Below, piece after piece: positions 42,278 to 48,818 of a stretch of 60,109 bases of DNA (positions are counted from its first letter, which is position 1; every line of letters begins with the position of its first letter). Origin of the DNA: Streptomyces flaveus (lineage in GTDB: Bacteria; Actinomycetota; Actinomycetes; Streptomycetales; Streptomycetaceae); the NCBI RefSeq assembly GCF_014647675.1, contig NZ_BMPQ01000038.1, forward strand, positions 20,679 through 80,787, read 5' to 3'. Made by a program: the position numbers and the translations under genes. The notes beneath the pieces were generated by a model. It searched no databases, was not told where the DNA came from, and saw only the letters and a list, made by a program, of their open reading frames with translations.

Positions 42278-42351
42278 TGGACCTGTGGGGATTTGAACCC
42301 CAGACCCCCTCGATGCGAACGAGGTGCGCTACCAGACTGCGCCACAGGCCC
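42278..42351 (-). tRNA. tRNA-Ala (CGC)
   Basis: A complete cloverleaf on the minus strand. The acceptor stem GGGCCTG/CAGGTCC includes the G3-U70 wobble pair that identifies alanine tRNAs. The anticodon stem CCTCG/CGAGG encloses TTCGCAT, anticodon CGC. The T-arm reads CTGGGGTTCAAATCCCCA. The 3' CCA is not encoded. Its 3' half is the integration target of the adjacent decayed element. Confidence 0.95.
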
Positions 42352-42365
42352 TTGCAACGAGGGAA

Positions 42366-42395
42366 ACTCTAGCATCCGGGTCCGGGTGCTTGGAA
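42366..42395 (-). promoter_or_regulatory. tRNA-Ala promoter
   Basis: On the minus strand TTCCAA (42395-42390) and TAGAGT (42371-42366) are 18 bases apart, with the tRNA starting 15 bases later. Confidence 0.55.
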
Positions 42396-42448
42396 ATCCG
42401 TTCCTGGCTGGTCAAGGGCGGGGCTTCCGGGGCGCTGCCACTCGCTTG

Positions 42449-43804
42449 TCACTCGTTGGCGGCGCGCGGTCGGTCGCCGTCCTCGTACTGGTCGAAGAGC
42501 GGGGTGCGGCCGCGTTCGCGGGCGCGGCGGGCCGAGGCGGCGCGGCGCGCGTCCGCGGCGCCGTCCGAGTCCGCGTCGGGCTCGGACGGCTCGTCCTCCG
42601 GCGTCGGAGCCGCCCCGGCCGCGGGGCGCTCGGCCGCGCTGGACCGTGCCGAGCTCCACGCGTCGGGTGCGCCCAGGTCGACGCCGGACGTGGCGCGCGG
42701 GGCGACGGGGGCCGTCACGTACGTCGGCAGCGGTACCGGTACGGGGTCCCAGCTGTCGCCGCCGGCCGGACCGCGGCGGCGTTCGCGCTGCTGGTCGACC
42801 CACTCCGCATGATCGGTCTGCTCGACGAGGGCTCGGCGGTCGGCGGTCAGCGCGGACAGGCCGGGGTCACTGGTCGGCTCGGGTCCGTCCTCCAGGTCGT
42901 CGGCGGCGCCCGGCTCGGCGGGCGGTCGTCGCCTCGGCTGCCGTTCCCGCAGCCGCTGCGCCGCGGCCTCGGCACGCCTGCGGTCCATCGTGTACGTGAA
43001 CCGCCGCCGCTCCTGGGAGCGCAGATACGCGATGTAGACGCTCAGCAGTATCGCCGGCACCCCGGGCGCCCACAGAAGGGCGAGTCCTCCGACAGCCGCC
43101 ACGATCGCGCCGAGCGTGAAGGCGAGGAAGAGAACCGTCGTCGTACGCCGTCGGCGCGCGAGCACCTTCGAGCGCCGGGCGCGCGCGGCGGCCTCCGCCG
43201 CAGCAGCCCGGCGCGCACGGGACGACGAGGGCGAGGAGGAGGACGACGATGACGTCGATGCCGGAGACGACGACGGCTTGGCGCTCGGCTTCCCTCCCGG
43301 CTTGGCCCCCTGCTGAGGCACCGGTCTGGCCCCGGCCGAGCGGCCCGCCTGCGACGCCGACTTGGCACCGGGCTTCGACTCCGCCGCGGATGCGGACTTG
43401 GACCCGGACTCGGACGCCGAGCCGGACGCCCGCTTCCCCGAAGGCCGACCCTCCGCCTCGGGCCGCCCCTCGCCGCGTACGCCCCGCGCATCGTCCCGTA
43501 CATCCGCGACCTTGCCCCGTACCTCGCGCCGGGTCTGAGGCATGGCGAAGGCCCGGGCGTCCACCGAGGCGGTGAGGCCGTCCGGTTCGGCGTCGCGCTC
43601 CCCCTCTTCGGTGGAGCGCGCCCGCAGGTCCTTGGCGTATCGGCGCTCCATCCCCGCCCGTCCGGACAGCAGCCGGATGGCGGTGCTGAAGCGTTCCGTC
43701 GGACGGGCCTCATTCAGCTCGTCCTGCCTACGGAGCCACATGGGCACCAAGTAGGCGGCCCAGGCCCCGACAATGACTGCGTAGATGAGGCCGCTGCTGC
43801 TCAC
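42449..43804 (-). CDS. sepX: SepX/GlpR-like divisome membrane protein
   Basis: A 451-residue membrane protein. TM helix ~6-24 (GLIYAVIVGAWAAYLVPMWLRRQDE), a long Ser/Lys/Ala-rich linker (~100-215), two close TM helices (~223-262), and a charged C-terminal region. This build and its position match actinobacterial GlpR/SepX, the membrane partner of the gephyrin-like protein Glp in cell division. The rimJ and moeA/glp genes lie just upstream, as in corynebacteria. A GTG start at 43804 with no ribosome site suggests a leaderless message. The identification rests mainly on synteny and topology. Confidence 0.75.
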   Translation of the reverse strand: MSSSGLIYAVIVGAWAAYLVPMWLRRQDELNEARPTERFSTAIRLLSGRAGMERRYAKDLRARSTEEGERDAEPDGLTASVDARAFAMPQTRREVRGKVADVRDDARGVRGEGRPEAEGRPSGKRASGSASESGSKSASAAESKPGAKSASQAGRSAGARPVPQQGAKPGGKPSAKPSSSPASTSSSSSSSPSSSRARRAAAAEAAARARRSKVLARRRRTTTVLFLAFTLGAIVAAVGGLALLWAPGVPAILLSVYIAYLRSQERRRFTYTMDRRRAEAAAQRLRERQPRRRPPAEPGAADDLEDGPEPTSDPGLSALTADRRALVEQTDHAEWVDQQRERRRGPAGGDSWDPVPVPLPTYVTAPVAPRATSGVDLGAPDAWSSARSSAAERPAAGAAPTPEDEPSEPDADSDGAADARRAASARRARERGRTPLFDQYEDGDRPRAANE

Positions 43805-44083
43805 GCCTCACACGGTAGAGGGGTTTACGTGAGGCCATCTGCCAATTCCGCCGGTGTGTCGCACGATCTGGCTGATATTTCGAGCTTTTTTTGTGACCGA
43901 TGCGATCAGCAGGCCGCCGAGACCGGGAAATTAGTGCCTCAGGACGGTCGATCACCGATCATTTTCGAACACGTATTTCATTTAGGTGGTGTTCTCGGTG
44001 GCCTTGGTGGAGCCTGGCCCGAGGCACCGCGCGACCAGCCACGACGGGCCCGCAGCCTCATTGCGGCACTTCCAGCGGAGCGC
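43805..44083. other. AT-richer intergenic promoter region of sepX
   Basis: No gene. It contains CCTCAC/GTGAGG inverted 17 bases apart (43806-43834), runs such as TTTTTTT near 43886-43892, and A/T-rich stretches at 43930-43985 unlike the rest of the window. It probably holds sepX control signals. The distal part is the dispersed repeat. Confidence 0.5.
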
Positions 44084-44086
44084 TCA
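44010..44086 (-). repeat. dispersed stop-codon-linked repeat, copy 3
   Basis: On the minus strand it starts at the rimJ stop with TGAGCGCTCCGCTGGAAGTG and runs through GGCTGGTCGCGCGGT. The terminal hairpin of copies 1 and 2 is missing here. Confidence 0.75.
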
Positions 44087-44713
44087 GGCCGTGTTCCGGG
44101 GGGTGTCCCGCGGTGAGTTTTCGGATGTGTTCCGGGAGCGTGTCCGCTGCCAGCGGCTGAGCAGGCCCTCGGGGACCTCTTCTGCCGTGAGCGCGAAGAC
44201 GAGGTGGTCGCGCCAGGCCCCGTCAATGTGAAGATAACGTGGACGAAGTCCTTCTTCGCGGAATCCGAGTTTCTCCACGACCCGGCGGCTGGGCACGTTC
44301 TCGGGGCGAATGCAGACTTCGATGCGGTGCAGCCCTACGGTGCGGAAGCAGTGGTCGACCGCGAGAGCGACGGCCGTCGGCATCACTCCGCGTCCGGCGA
44401 CCGCCTCGTCCACCCAGTAGCCGATATGGCCCGAGCACATCGAGCCCCAGGTGATTCCGGCGACGGTCAACTGCCCGACGAGCCGCCCCTGGTACTCGAT
44501 GACGAACGGCAGCATCCGGCCCGCGTTGGCCTCGGCGCGCAGATGCCGGACCATCTGACGGTAGGTCGGCCGGTGCGCTATCGGCCCGCTGGGCGTGGGC
44601 GGCGGAATGGTGGCTTCCCAGGGGCGCAGCCAGTCCCTGTTGCGTCGGTTGACGTCGCGCCAGACCCGGTGGTCGCGCATCTTTATGGGCCGGAGGACGA
44701 CATCGGCGTCCAC
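44084..44713 (-). CDS. rimJ: RimJ/RimL-type GNAT N-acetyltransferase
   Basis: A 209-residue GNAT enzyme similar to ribosomal-protein alanine N-acetyltransferase. LRPIKMRDHRVWRDVNRRNRDWLRPWEATIPP at the N-terminus and GRGVMPTAVALAVDHCF for acetyl-CoA are typical. The C-terminal ~25 residues are degenerate. The GTG at 44713 lacks a good ribosome site. The open frame continues upstream for ~10 codons with family-like sequence (SPSWPVELVDADVVL) and a CTG near 44740 after GGGGGTG, so the true start may be upstream. Part of the galU-glp-moaC-mog-rimJ-sepX cluster. Confidence 0.9.
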   Translation of the reverse strand: MDADVVLRPIKMRDHRVWRDVNRRNRDWLRPWEATIPPPTPSGPIAHRPTYRQMVRHLRAEANAGRMLPFVIEYQGRLVGQLTVAGITWGSMCSGHIGYWVDEAVAGRGVMPTAVALAVDHCFRTVGLHRIEVCIRPENVPSRRVVEKLGFREEGLRPRYLHIDGAWRDHLVFALTAEEVPEGLLSRWQRTRSRNTSENSPRDTPRNTA

Positions 44714-44739
44714 CAGCTCGACCGGCCAGGATGGGCTGT

Positions 44740-45243
44740 TCAGCTCGCACCCCCACTGCCGCTGGATCTGGGGTGATCGCCGCCGCGGAGCTGGTCCACG
44801 GCGTGGATCAACAGGGGTTCCAGGACGGCGAGTCCGTCCCTGACCCCGCCGGTGGAACCCGGCAGGTTCACGATCAGCGTCCGTCCGGCGACTCCGGCCA
44901 GGCCTCGGGACAGCGCCGACGTCGGCACCTTCTCCCTTCCGAACGCTCGGATGGCCTCCGCAATGCCCGGCACCTCGTGGTCGAGGACGCGCCGGGTCGC
45001 TTCGGGGGTGCGGTCGGTGGGCGAGATGCCGGTGCCTCCGGTGGTCACGATGACGTCGTACCCGGCCTCGACGCCCTCGCGCAGGGCGGCCTCCACGGGG
45101 TCACCGTCGGGGACGACCCGGGGTCCGTCCACGTCGAAGCCGTACGAGACGAACCCCTCGGCGATCAGGGGGCCGCCCTTGTCCTCGTAGACCCCGGCGG
45201 CGGCGCGGTTGGATGCCGTGACGACAAGGGCGCGATACGTCAT
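44740..45243 (-). CDS. mog: MogA/MoaB family molybdopterin adenylyltransferase
   Basis: A 167-residue protein that adenylates molybdopterin before molybdate insertion. The signature TTGGTGISPTDRTPEA is complete, with SRGLAGVAGRTLIVNLPGS as the second motif. The ATG overlaps the moaC stop (ATGA). It lies between moaC and rimJ in one operon. Confidence 0.93.
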   Translation of the reverse strand: MTYRALVVTASNRAAAGVYEDKGGPLIAEGFVSYGFDVDGPRVVPDGDPVEAALREGVEAGYDVIVTTGGTGISPTDRTPEATRRVLDHEVPGIAEAIRAFGREKVPTSALSRGLAGVAGRTLIVNLPGSTGGVRDGLAVLEPLLIHAVDQLRGGDHPRSSGSGGAS

Positions 45244-45719
45244 GTCCGGCTCCAGTCGCCCGACTTGCCGCCCGTCTTCCCCTCGACGCGTACGTCCGTG
45301 ATGACTGCCCCCTTGTCGACCGCCTTGACCATGTCGATCACGGTGAGAGCCGCCACGCTGACCGCGGTGAGGGCCTCCATCTCCACGCCCGTACGGTCGG
45401 TGGTCTTCACGGTGGCCAGGATCTCGACGGCGTCGTCCGCGACCGACAGATCAAGCTTGACACCCGACACCGACAACGGGTGGCACAGCGGGATCAGGTC
45501 CGGTGTGCGCTTGGCGCCCATGATGCCCGCGATGCGCGCGGTGGCCAGCGCGTCGCCTTTGGGGAGGCCCTCGCCGCGCAGCAGCTCGACCACCCGGGGT
45601 GAGACCAGGACCCGGCCGCTGGCGCGGGCGGTGCGCGCGGTCACGTCCTTCCCGGACACGTCGACCATACGGGCGGCACCCGCCTCGTCGATGTGGGTCA
45701 GTCGGTCGTTGGTACTCAT
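45240..45719 (-). CDS. moaC: cyclic pyranopterin monophosphate synthase MoaC
   Basis: A 159-residue molybdenum-cofactor enzyme that forms cyclic pyranopterin monophosphate. Family motifs LTHIDEAGAARMVDVSGK, ARIAGIMGAKRTPDLIPLCHPL and the C-terminal GVEMEALTAVSVAALTVIDMVKAVDK are intact. The ATG at 45719 has GGGAG upstream; an upstream in-frame start at 45752 is less likely. Overlaps mog. Confidence 0.95.
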   Translation of the reverse strand: MSTNDRLTHIDEAGAARMVDVSGKDVTARTARASGRVLVSPRVVELLRGEGLPKGDALATARIAGIMGAKRTPDLIPLCHPLSVSGVKLDLSVADDAVEILATVKTTDRTGVEMEALTAVSVAALTVIDMVKAVDKGAVITDVRVEGKTGGKSGDWSRT

Positions 45720-45773
45720 GGCGCTCCCGGTCGGGCGTGTTGTGCGCGACACGGTACCGCCATCCCGGCCCTG

Positions 45774-47096
45774 TCAGCCGAGGAGGACCACTTCGACCTC
45801 GGTGCCGGGCTCCACGGATTCCACGGTCTCGGGGACCACGATCAGCGCGTCGGCGCGGGCGAGGGCCGCGATCAGGTGCGAGCCGGCGCCGCCGACCGGG
45901 GTCACCTCACCGTTCGCGTACCGCCCGCGCAGGTATTGACGGCGTCCGGAGGGCGAGGTCAGCGCCTTGTCGGTGTTCAGGGCCGCCCTGGTCGTGGGCC
46001 GGTGGATGTCGTCGACGCCCATCAGGGTGCGGATCGCGGGGCGTACGAACAGTTCGAAAGAGACGTACGACGAGACGGGGTTGCCCGGCAGCGCGAGCAG
46101 CGGGGTGTGGTCGGGGCCGATGGAGCCGAAGCCCTGGGGCTTGCCGGGCTGCATGGCGAGCTTGCGGAACTCGATGCCGCTGCCGGGCTCGTCCTCGTCA
46201 CCGACGGACTCCAGCGCCTCCTTGACGACGTCGTACGCCCCCACGCTGACGCCGCCCGTGGTGACCAGGAGGTCGGCGCGGATGAGCTGGTCCTCGATGG
46301 TGGCCCGGAGGGTCTCGGCGTCGTCTGCGACCGCGCCCACGCGGTAGGCGATGGCTCCGGCGTCGCGGGCGGCGGCGGTCAGGGCGAAGCTGTTGGAGTC
46401 GTAGATCTGGCCGTTGCCCAACTCCTCGTCGGGCTGGACGAGTTCGCTGCCGGTGGACAGCACGACCACGCGCGGGCGCGGGCGCACGCGTACGGTGCCG
46501 CGGCCGATCGCGGCGAGCAGCGCGATCTGCGGCGGGCCGAGGATCGTGCCCGCTTCGAGTGCGCGGTCCCCTGCCTTGACGTCGCTGCCCTTCGCGCGCA
46601 CGTGCGCGCGTGCCGGAGCCGGACGGTGCACCTGGACCTGCCCGGAAGCGCCCTCGGGGGCCGCGCTGTGGGCGCGCATCCGGGAGACGGGGCCCTCGCC
46701 GAGGCCGCCGTCGGTCCACTCCACGGGGACGACGGTCTCGGCGCCCGGCGGCAGCGGGGCGCCGGTCATGATGCGGGCGGCCTCTCCGGGGCCCACCTGG
46801 AGCGGCTCGGCCGGGCCCGCCGCGACGTCTCCGACGACCGTGAGGACGGCCGGGAACTCCTCGCTCGCGCCCGCGACATCGGCGACCCGGACCGCGTACC
46901 CGTCCATCGAGCTGTTGTCGAACGGCGGCAGGGAGACCGGCACCGTGACGTCCTCGACCAGGACACAGCCCTGGGCGTCGAGGAGTTGCAGCTCGATGGG
47001 TTCGAGGGGGCGGACGGTCGTGAGGATGTCCTCCAGGTGCTCGGTCACCGACCAGAGGTGGTCCTGGCCGGTGACGCGGGTCGCGGCGCTGCTCAA
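45774..47096 (-). CDS. glp: MoeA family / gephyrin-like protein (Glp)
   Basis: A 440-residue MoeA-fold protein. Domain I-II has EHLEDILTTVRPLEPIELQLLDAQG and PPFDNSSMDGYAVR; domain III has VVLSTGSEL and TTGGVSVGAYDVVKEAL; domain IV is C-terminal. MoeA inserts molybdate into molybdopterin. The galU-glp-rimJ-glpR order matches the corynebacterial locus where the MoeA-like Glp instead binds FtsZ and the membrane receptor GlpR, so a division role is likely, alone or besides catalysis. The start is TTG 47096, six bases beyond the galU stop, with GAGGAG upstream at long spacing. Confidence 0.9.
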   Translation of the reverse strand: MSSAATRVTGQDHLWSVTEHLEDILTTVRPLEPIELQLLDAQGCVLVEDVTVPVSLPPFDNSSMDGYAVRVADVAGASEEFPAVLTVVGDVAAGPAEPLQVGPGEAARIMTGAPLPPGAETVVPVEWTDGGLGEGPVSRMRAHSAAPEGASGQVQVHRPAPARAHVRAKGSDVKAGDRALEAGTILGPPQIALLAAIGRGTVRVRPRPRVVVLSTGSELVQPDEELGNGQIYDSNSFALTAAARDAGAIAYRVGAVADDAETLRATIEDQLIRADLLVTTGGVSVGAYDVVKEALESVGDEDEPGSGIEFRKLAMQPGKPQGFGSIGPDHTPLLALPGNPVSSYVSFELFVRPAIRTLMGVDDIHRPTTRAALNTDKALTSPSGRRQYLRGRYANGEVTPVGGAGSHLIAALARADALIVVPETVESVEPGTEVEVVLLG

Positions 47097-47101
47097 GGTT
47101 G

Positions 47102-48004
47102 CTACATCTCCTCGGTGACGTAACTGCGAAGCCAGGTCCGGAAGTCCGGGCCCAGGTCTTCACGTTCGCACGCGAGTTGGACAATGGCACGCAGGTAGTC
47201 GCCCCGGTCGCCGGTGTCATAGCGGCGGCCCTTGAAGACGACGCCGTGCACGGGTCCGCCGATCTTCTCGTCGGCGGCGAGCTGCTGGAGGGCGTCGGTG
47301 AGCTGGATCTCGCCGCCGCGGCCCGGCTCGGTCTTGCGGAGTATGTCGAAGACGTGCGGGTCGAGGACGTAGCGGCCGATGATCGCGTAGTTCGACGGGG
47401 CGTCCGCCGCGGACGGCTTCTCGACCAGGTCGTGGACCTTGACCACGTCGCTGTCCGGGGTGGCGTCGACGGCCGCGCATCCGTAGAGGTGGATCTGCTC
47501 GGGCGCGACCTCCATGAGGGCGATGACGCTGCCGCCGTGCTGCTCCTGGACCTGGACCATGCGCGCGAGCAGGGGGTCTCGCGGGTCGATCAGGTCGTCG
47601 CCGAGGAGGACGGCGAAGGGCTCGTGGCCGACGTGCGGGGCGGCGCACAGGACGGCGTGGCCGAGGCCCTTGGGGTCGCCCTGGCGTACGTAGTGCATGG
47701 TCGCGAGGTCGCTGGACTCCTGCACCTTGGCGAGCCGGTCGGCGTCGCCCTTCTTCTGAAGGGCCGATTCCAGCTCGTAGTTGCGGTCGAAGTGGTCCTC
47801 AAGGGGACGCTTGTTGCGGCCTGTGATCATGAGGACATCGTCGAGGCCCGCGGAGGCGGCTTCCTCGACCACATACTGGATCGCCGGCTTGTCGACGACC
47901 GGCAGCATCTCCTTGGGAGTGGCTTTGGTGGCCGGCAGGAACCGGGTACCGAGGCCCGCTGCGGGGATGACAGCCTTGCTGATCCTGGGGTGTGCCTGAG
48001 TCAT
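47102..48004 (-). CDS. galU: UTP-glucose-1-phosphate uridylyltransferase GalU
   Basis: A 300-residue nucleotidyltransferase making UDP-glucose. The nucleotide loop AVIPAAGLGTRFLPATKATPKEMLPVVDKP is complete, with LLGDDLIDP and VEKPS for metal and sugar phosphate binding. The ATG at 48004 gives MTQAHPRISKAVIPAAG, the common start; an in-frame upstream ATG at 48028 exists. It begins the galU-glp operon and is divergent from the folate gene. Confidence 0.95.
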   Translation of the reverse strand: MTQAHPRISKAVIPAAGLGTRFLPATKATPKEMLPVVDKPAIQYVVEEAASAGLDDVLMITGRNKRPLEDHFDRNYELESALQKKGDADRLAKVQESSDLATMHYVRQGDPKGLGHAVLCAAPHVGHEPFAVLLGDDLIDPRDPLLARMVQVQEQHGGSVIALMEVAPEQIHLYGCAAVDATPDSDVVKVHDLVEKPSAADAPSNYAIIGRYVLDPHVFDILRKTEPGRGGEIQLTDALQQLAADEKIGGPVHGVVFKGRRYDTGDRGDYLRAIVQLACEREDLGPDFRTWLRSYVTEEM

Positions 48005-48060
48005 GCCGGTCACCATATCCGGTGCCAAAGTATTGAATGTGTGGCTCCGGTTAATTCGCT

Positions 48061-48070
48061 CTCATATGAG
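48061..48070. promoter_or_regulatory. short palindrome in the galU/cyclo-ligase promoter region
   Basis: CTCATATGAG is a perfect 10-base palindrome between the divergent galU and 5-formyl-THF cyclo-ligase genes. Confidence 0.3.
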
Positions 48071-48098
48071 CGCATGAGCAAGAGTACGGGAGTGAACT

Positions 48099-48713
48099 GT
48101 GAGTCGGCCGAGACCGGATGCGGAGCCTGGCAAGCGGATGTTACGGCAGGGGTTCCTCCTGGCGAGAAGCCGGTTGACGGCGGATGACAGACGGGAAACA
48201 GAAGCCGCACTCGCCGCCCGCGCCCTGGAGCTGCCCGAACTGGCGCGGGCGCGCACCGTGGCGGCGTACGTCTCCGTGGGGAGCGAGCCGGGTACACGCG
48301 CGCTCCTCGACGCGCTCCACACGCGTGGGGTGCGCGTTCTGCTGCCGGCCCTGATGGCGGACAACGACCTGGACTGGGGTGCGTACGACGGTCAGGGCTC
48401 GCTCGTCCGCATACAGCACCGGGGAAAAATGGCCCTCCTGGAGCCCGCGGGCGAGCGCCTCGGACCGGATGCCGTGCTGTCGGCCGATGCCGTCCTGCTG
48501 CCGGGGCTCGCCGTGGACGCACGCGGGATGCGGCTCGGGCGCGGCGGCGGGTCGTACGACCGGGTGCTCGCGCGGCTGGAGCGGGCGGGGGCCGATCCGG
48601 CGCTGGTGGTGCTGCTGCACGACTCCGAAGTGGTCGATCGTGTCCCTGAGGAACCGCATGACCGGCCGGTGCACGCGGTGATCACCCCTTCGGGAGTACG
48701 TCGCTTCCGGTGA
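48099..48713 (+). CDS. 5-formyltetrahydrofolate cyclo-ligase
   Basis: A 204-residue ATP-dependent enzyme that converts 5-formyl-THF to 5,10-methenyl-THF. The basic N-terminal region is GKRMLRQGFLLARSRL and the ATP loop GMRLGRGGGSYDR is complete near residue 150. GTG 48099 follows GGGAG. Divergent from galU, a layout conserved in actinobacteria. Ends at a very strong terminator. Confidence 0.93.
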   Translation: MSRPRPDAEPGKRMLRQGFLLARSRLTADDRRETEAALAARALELPELARARTVAAYVSVGSEPGTRALLDALHTRGVRVLLPALMADNDLDWGAYDGQGSLVRIQHRGKMALLEPAGERLGPDAVLSADAVLLPGLAVDARGMRLGRGGGSYDRVLARLERAGADPALVVLLHDSEVVDRVPEEPHDRPVHAVITPSGVRRFR

Positions 48714-48737
48714 CGCCCCTGGAGAGGCTGATCTGCG

Positions 48738-48771
48738 AAATGGCCCTCCACGCGCGCGTGGAGGGCCATTT
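48738..48771. terminator. perfect 34-bp palindromic terminator
   Basis: 17 bases starting AAATGGCCCTCCACGCG pair with their exact reverse complement to 48771, with T's on both outer sides. It lies between convergent genes. Confidence 0.95.
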
Positions 48772-48818
48772 TCACGGCCGGGCCCGCCGATTCACGGCGG
48801 GGTCTGCCGAAGTCCGCC

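Larger units (their letters stand above)
39809..42320. mobile_element. decayed integrative element (AICE-like) at tRNA-Ala
   Basis: About 2.5 kb bounded by a 48-bp direct repeat of tRNA sequence. An arm-type motif occurs near both ends: 39939-39965 and 42204-42230 share 24 of 27 bases, and each contains TGCTGTAC twice with a 13-base period. It carries a truncated tyrosine integrase next to the tRNA, a broken GntR-UTRA gene, a frameshifted GNAT gene and a VOC gene. Replication, transfer and excision genes are gone. Confidence 0.85.
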
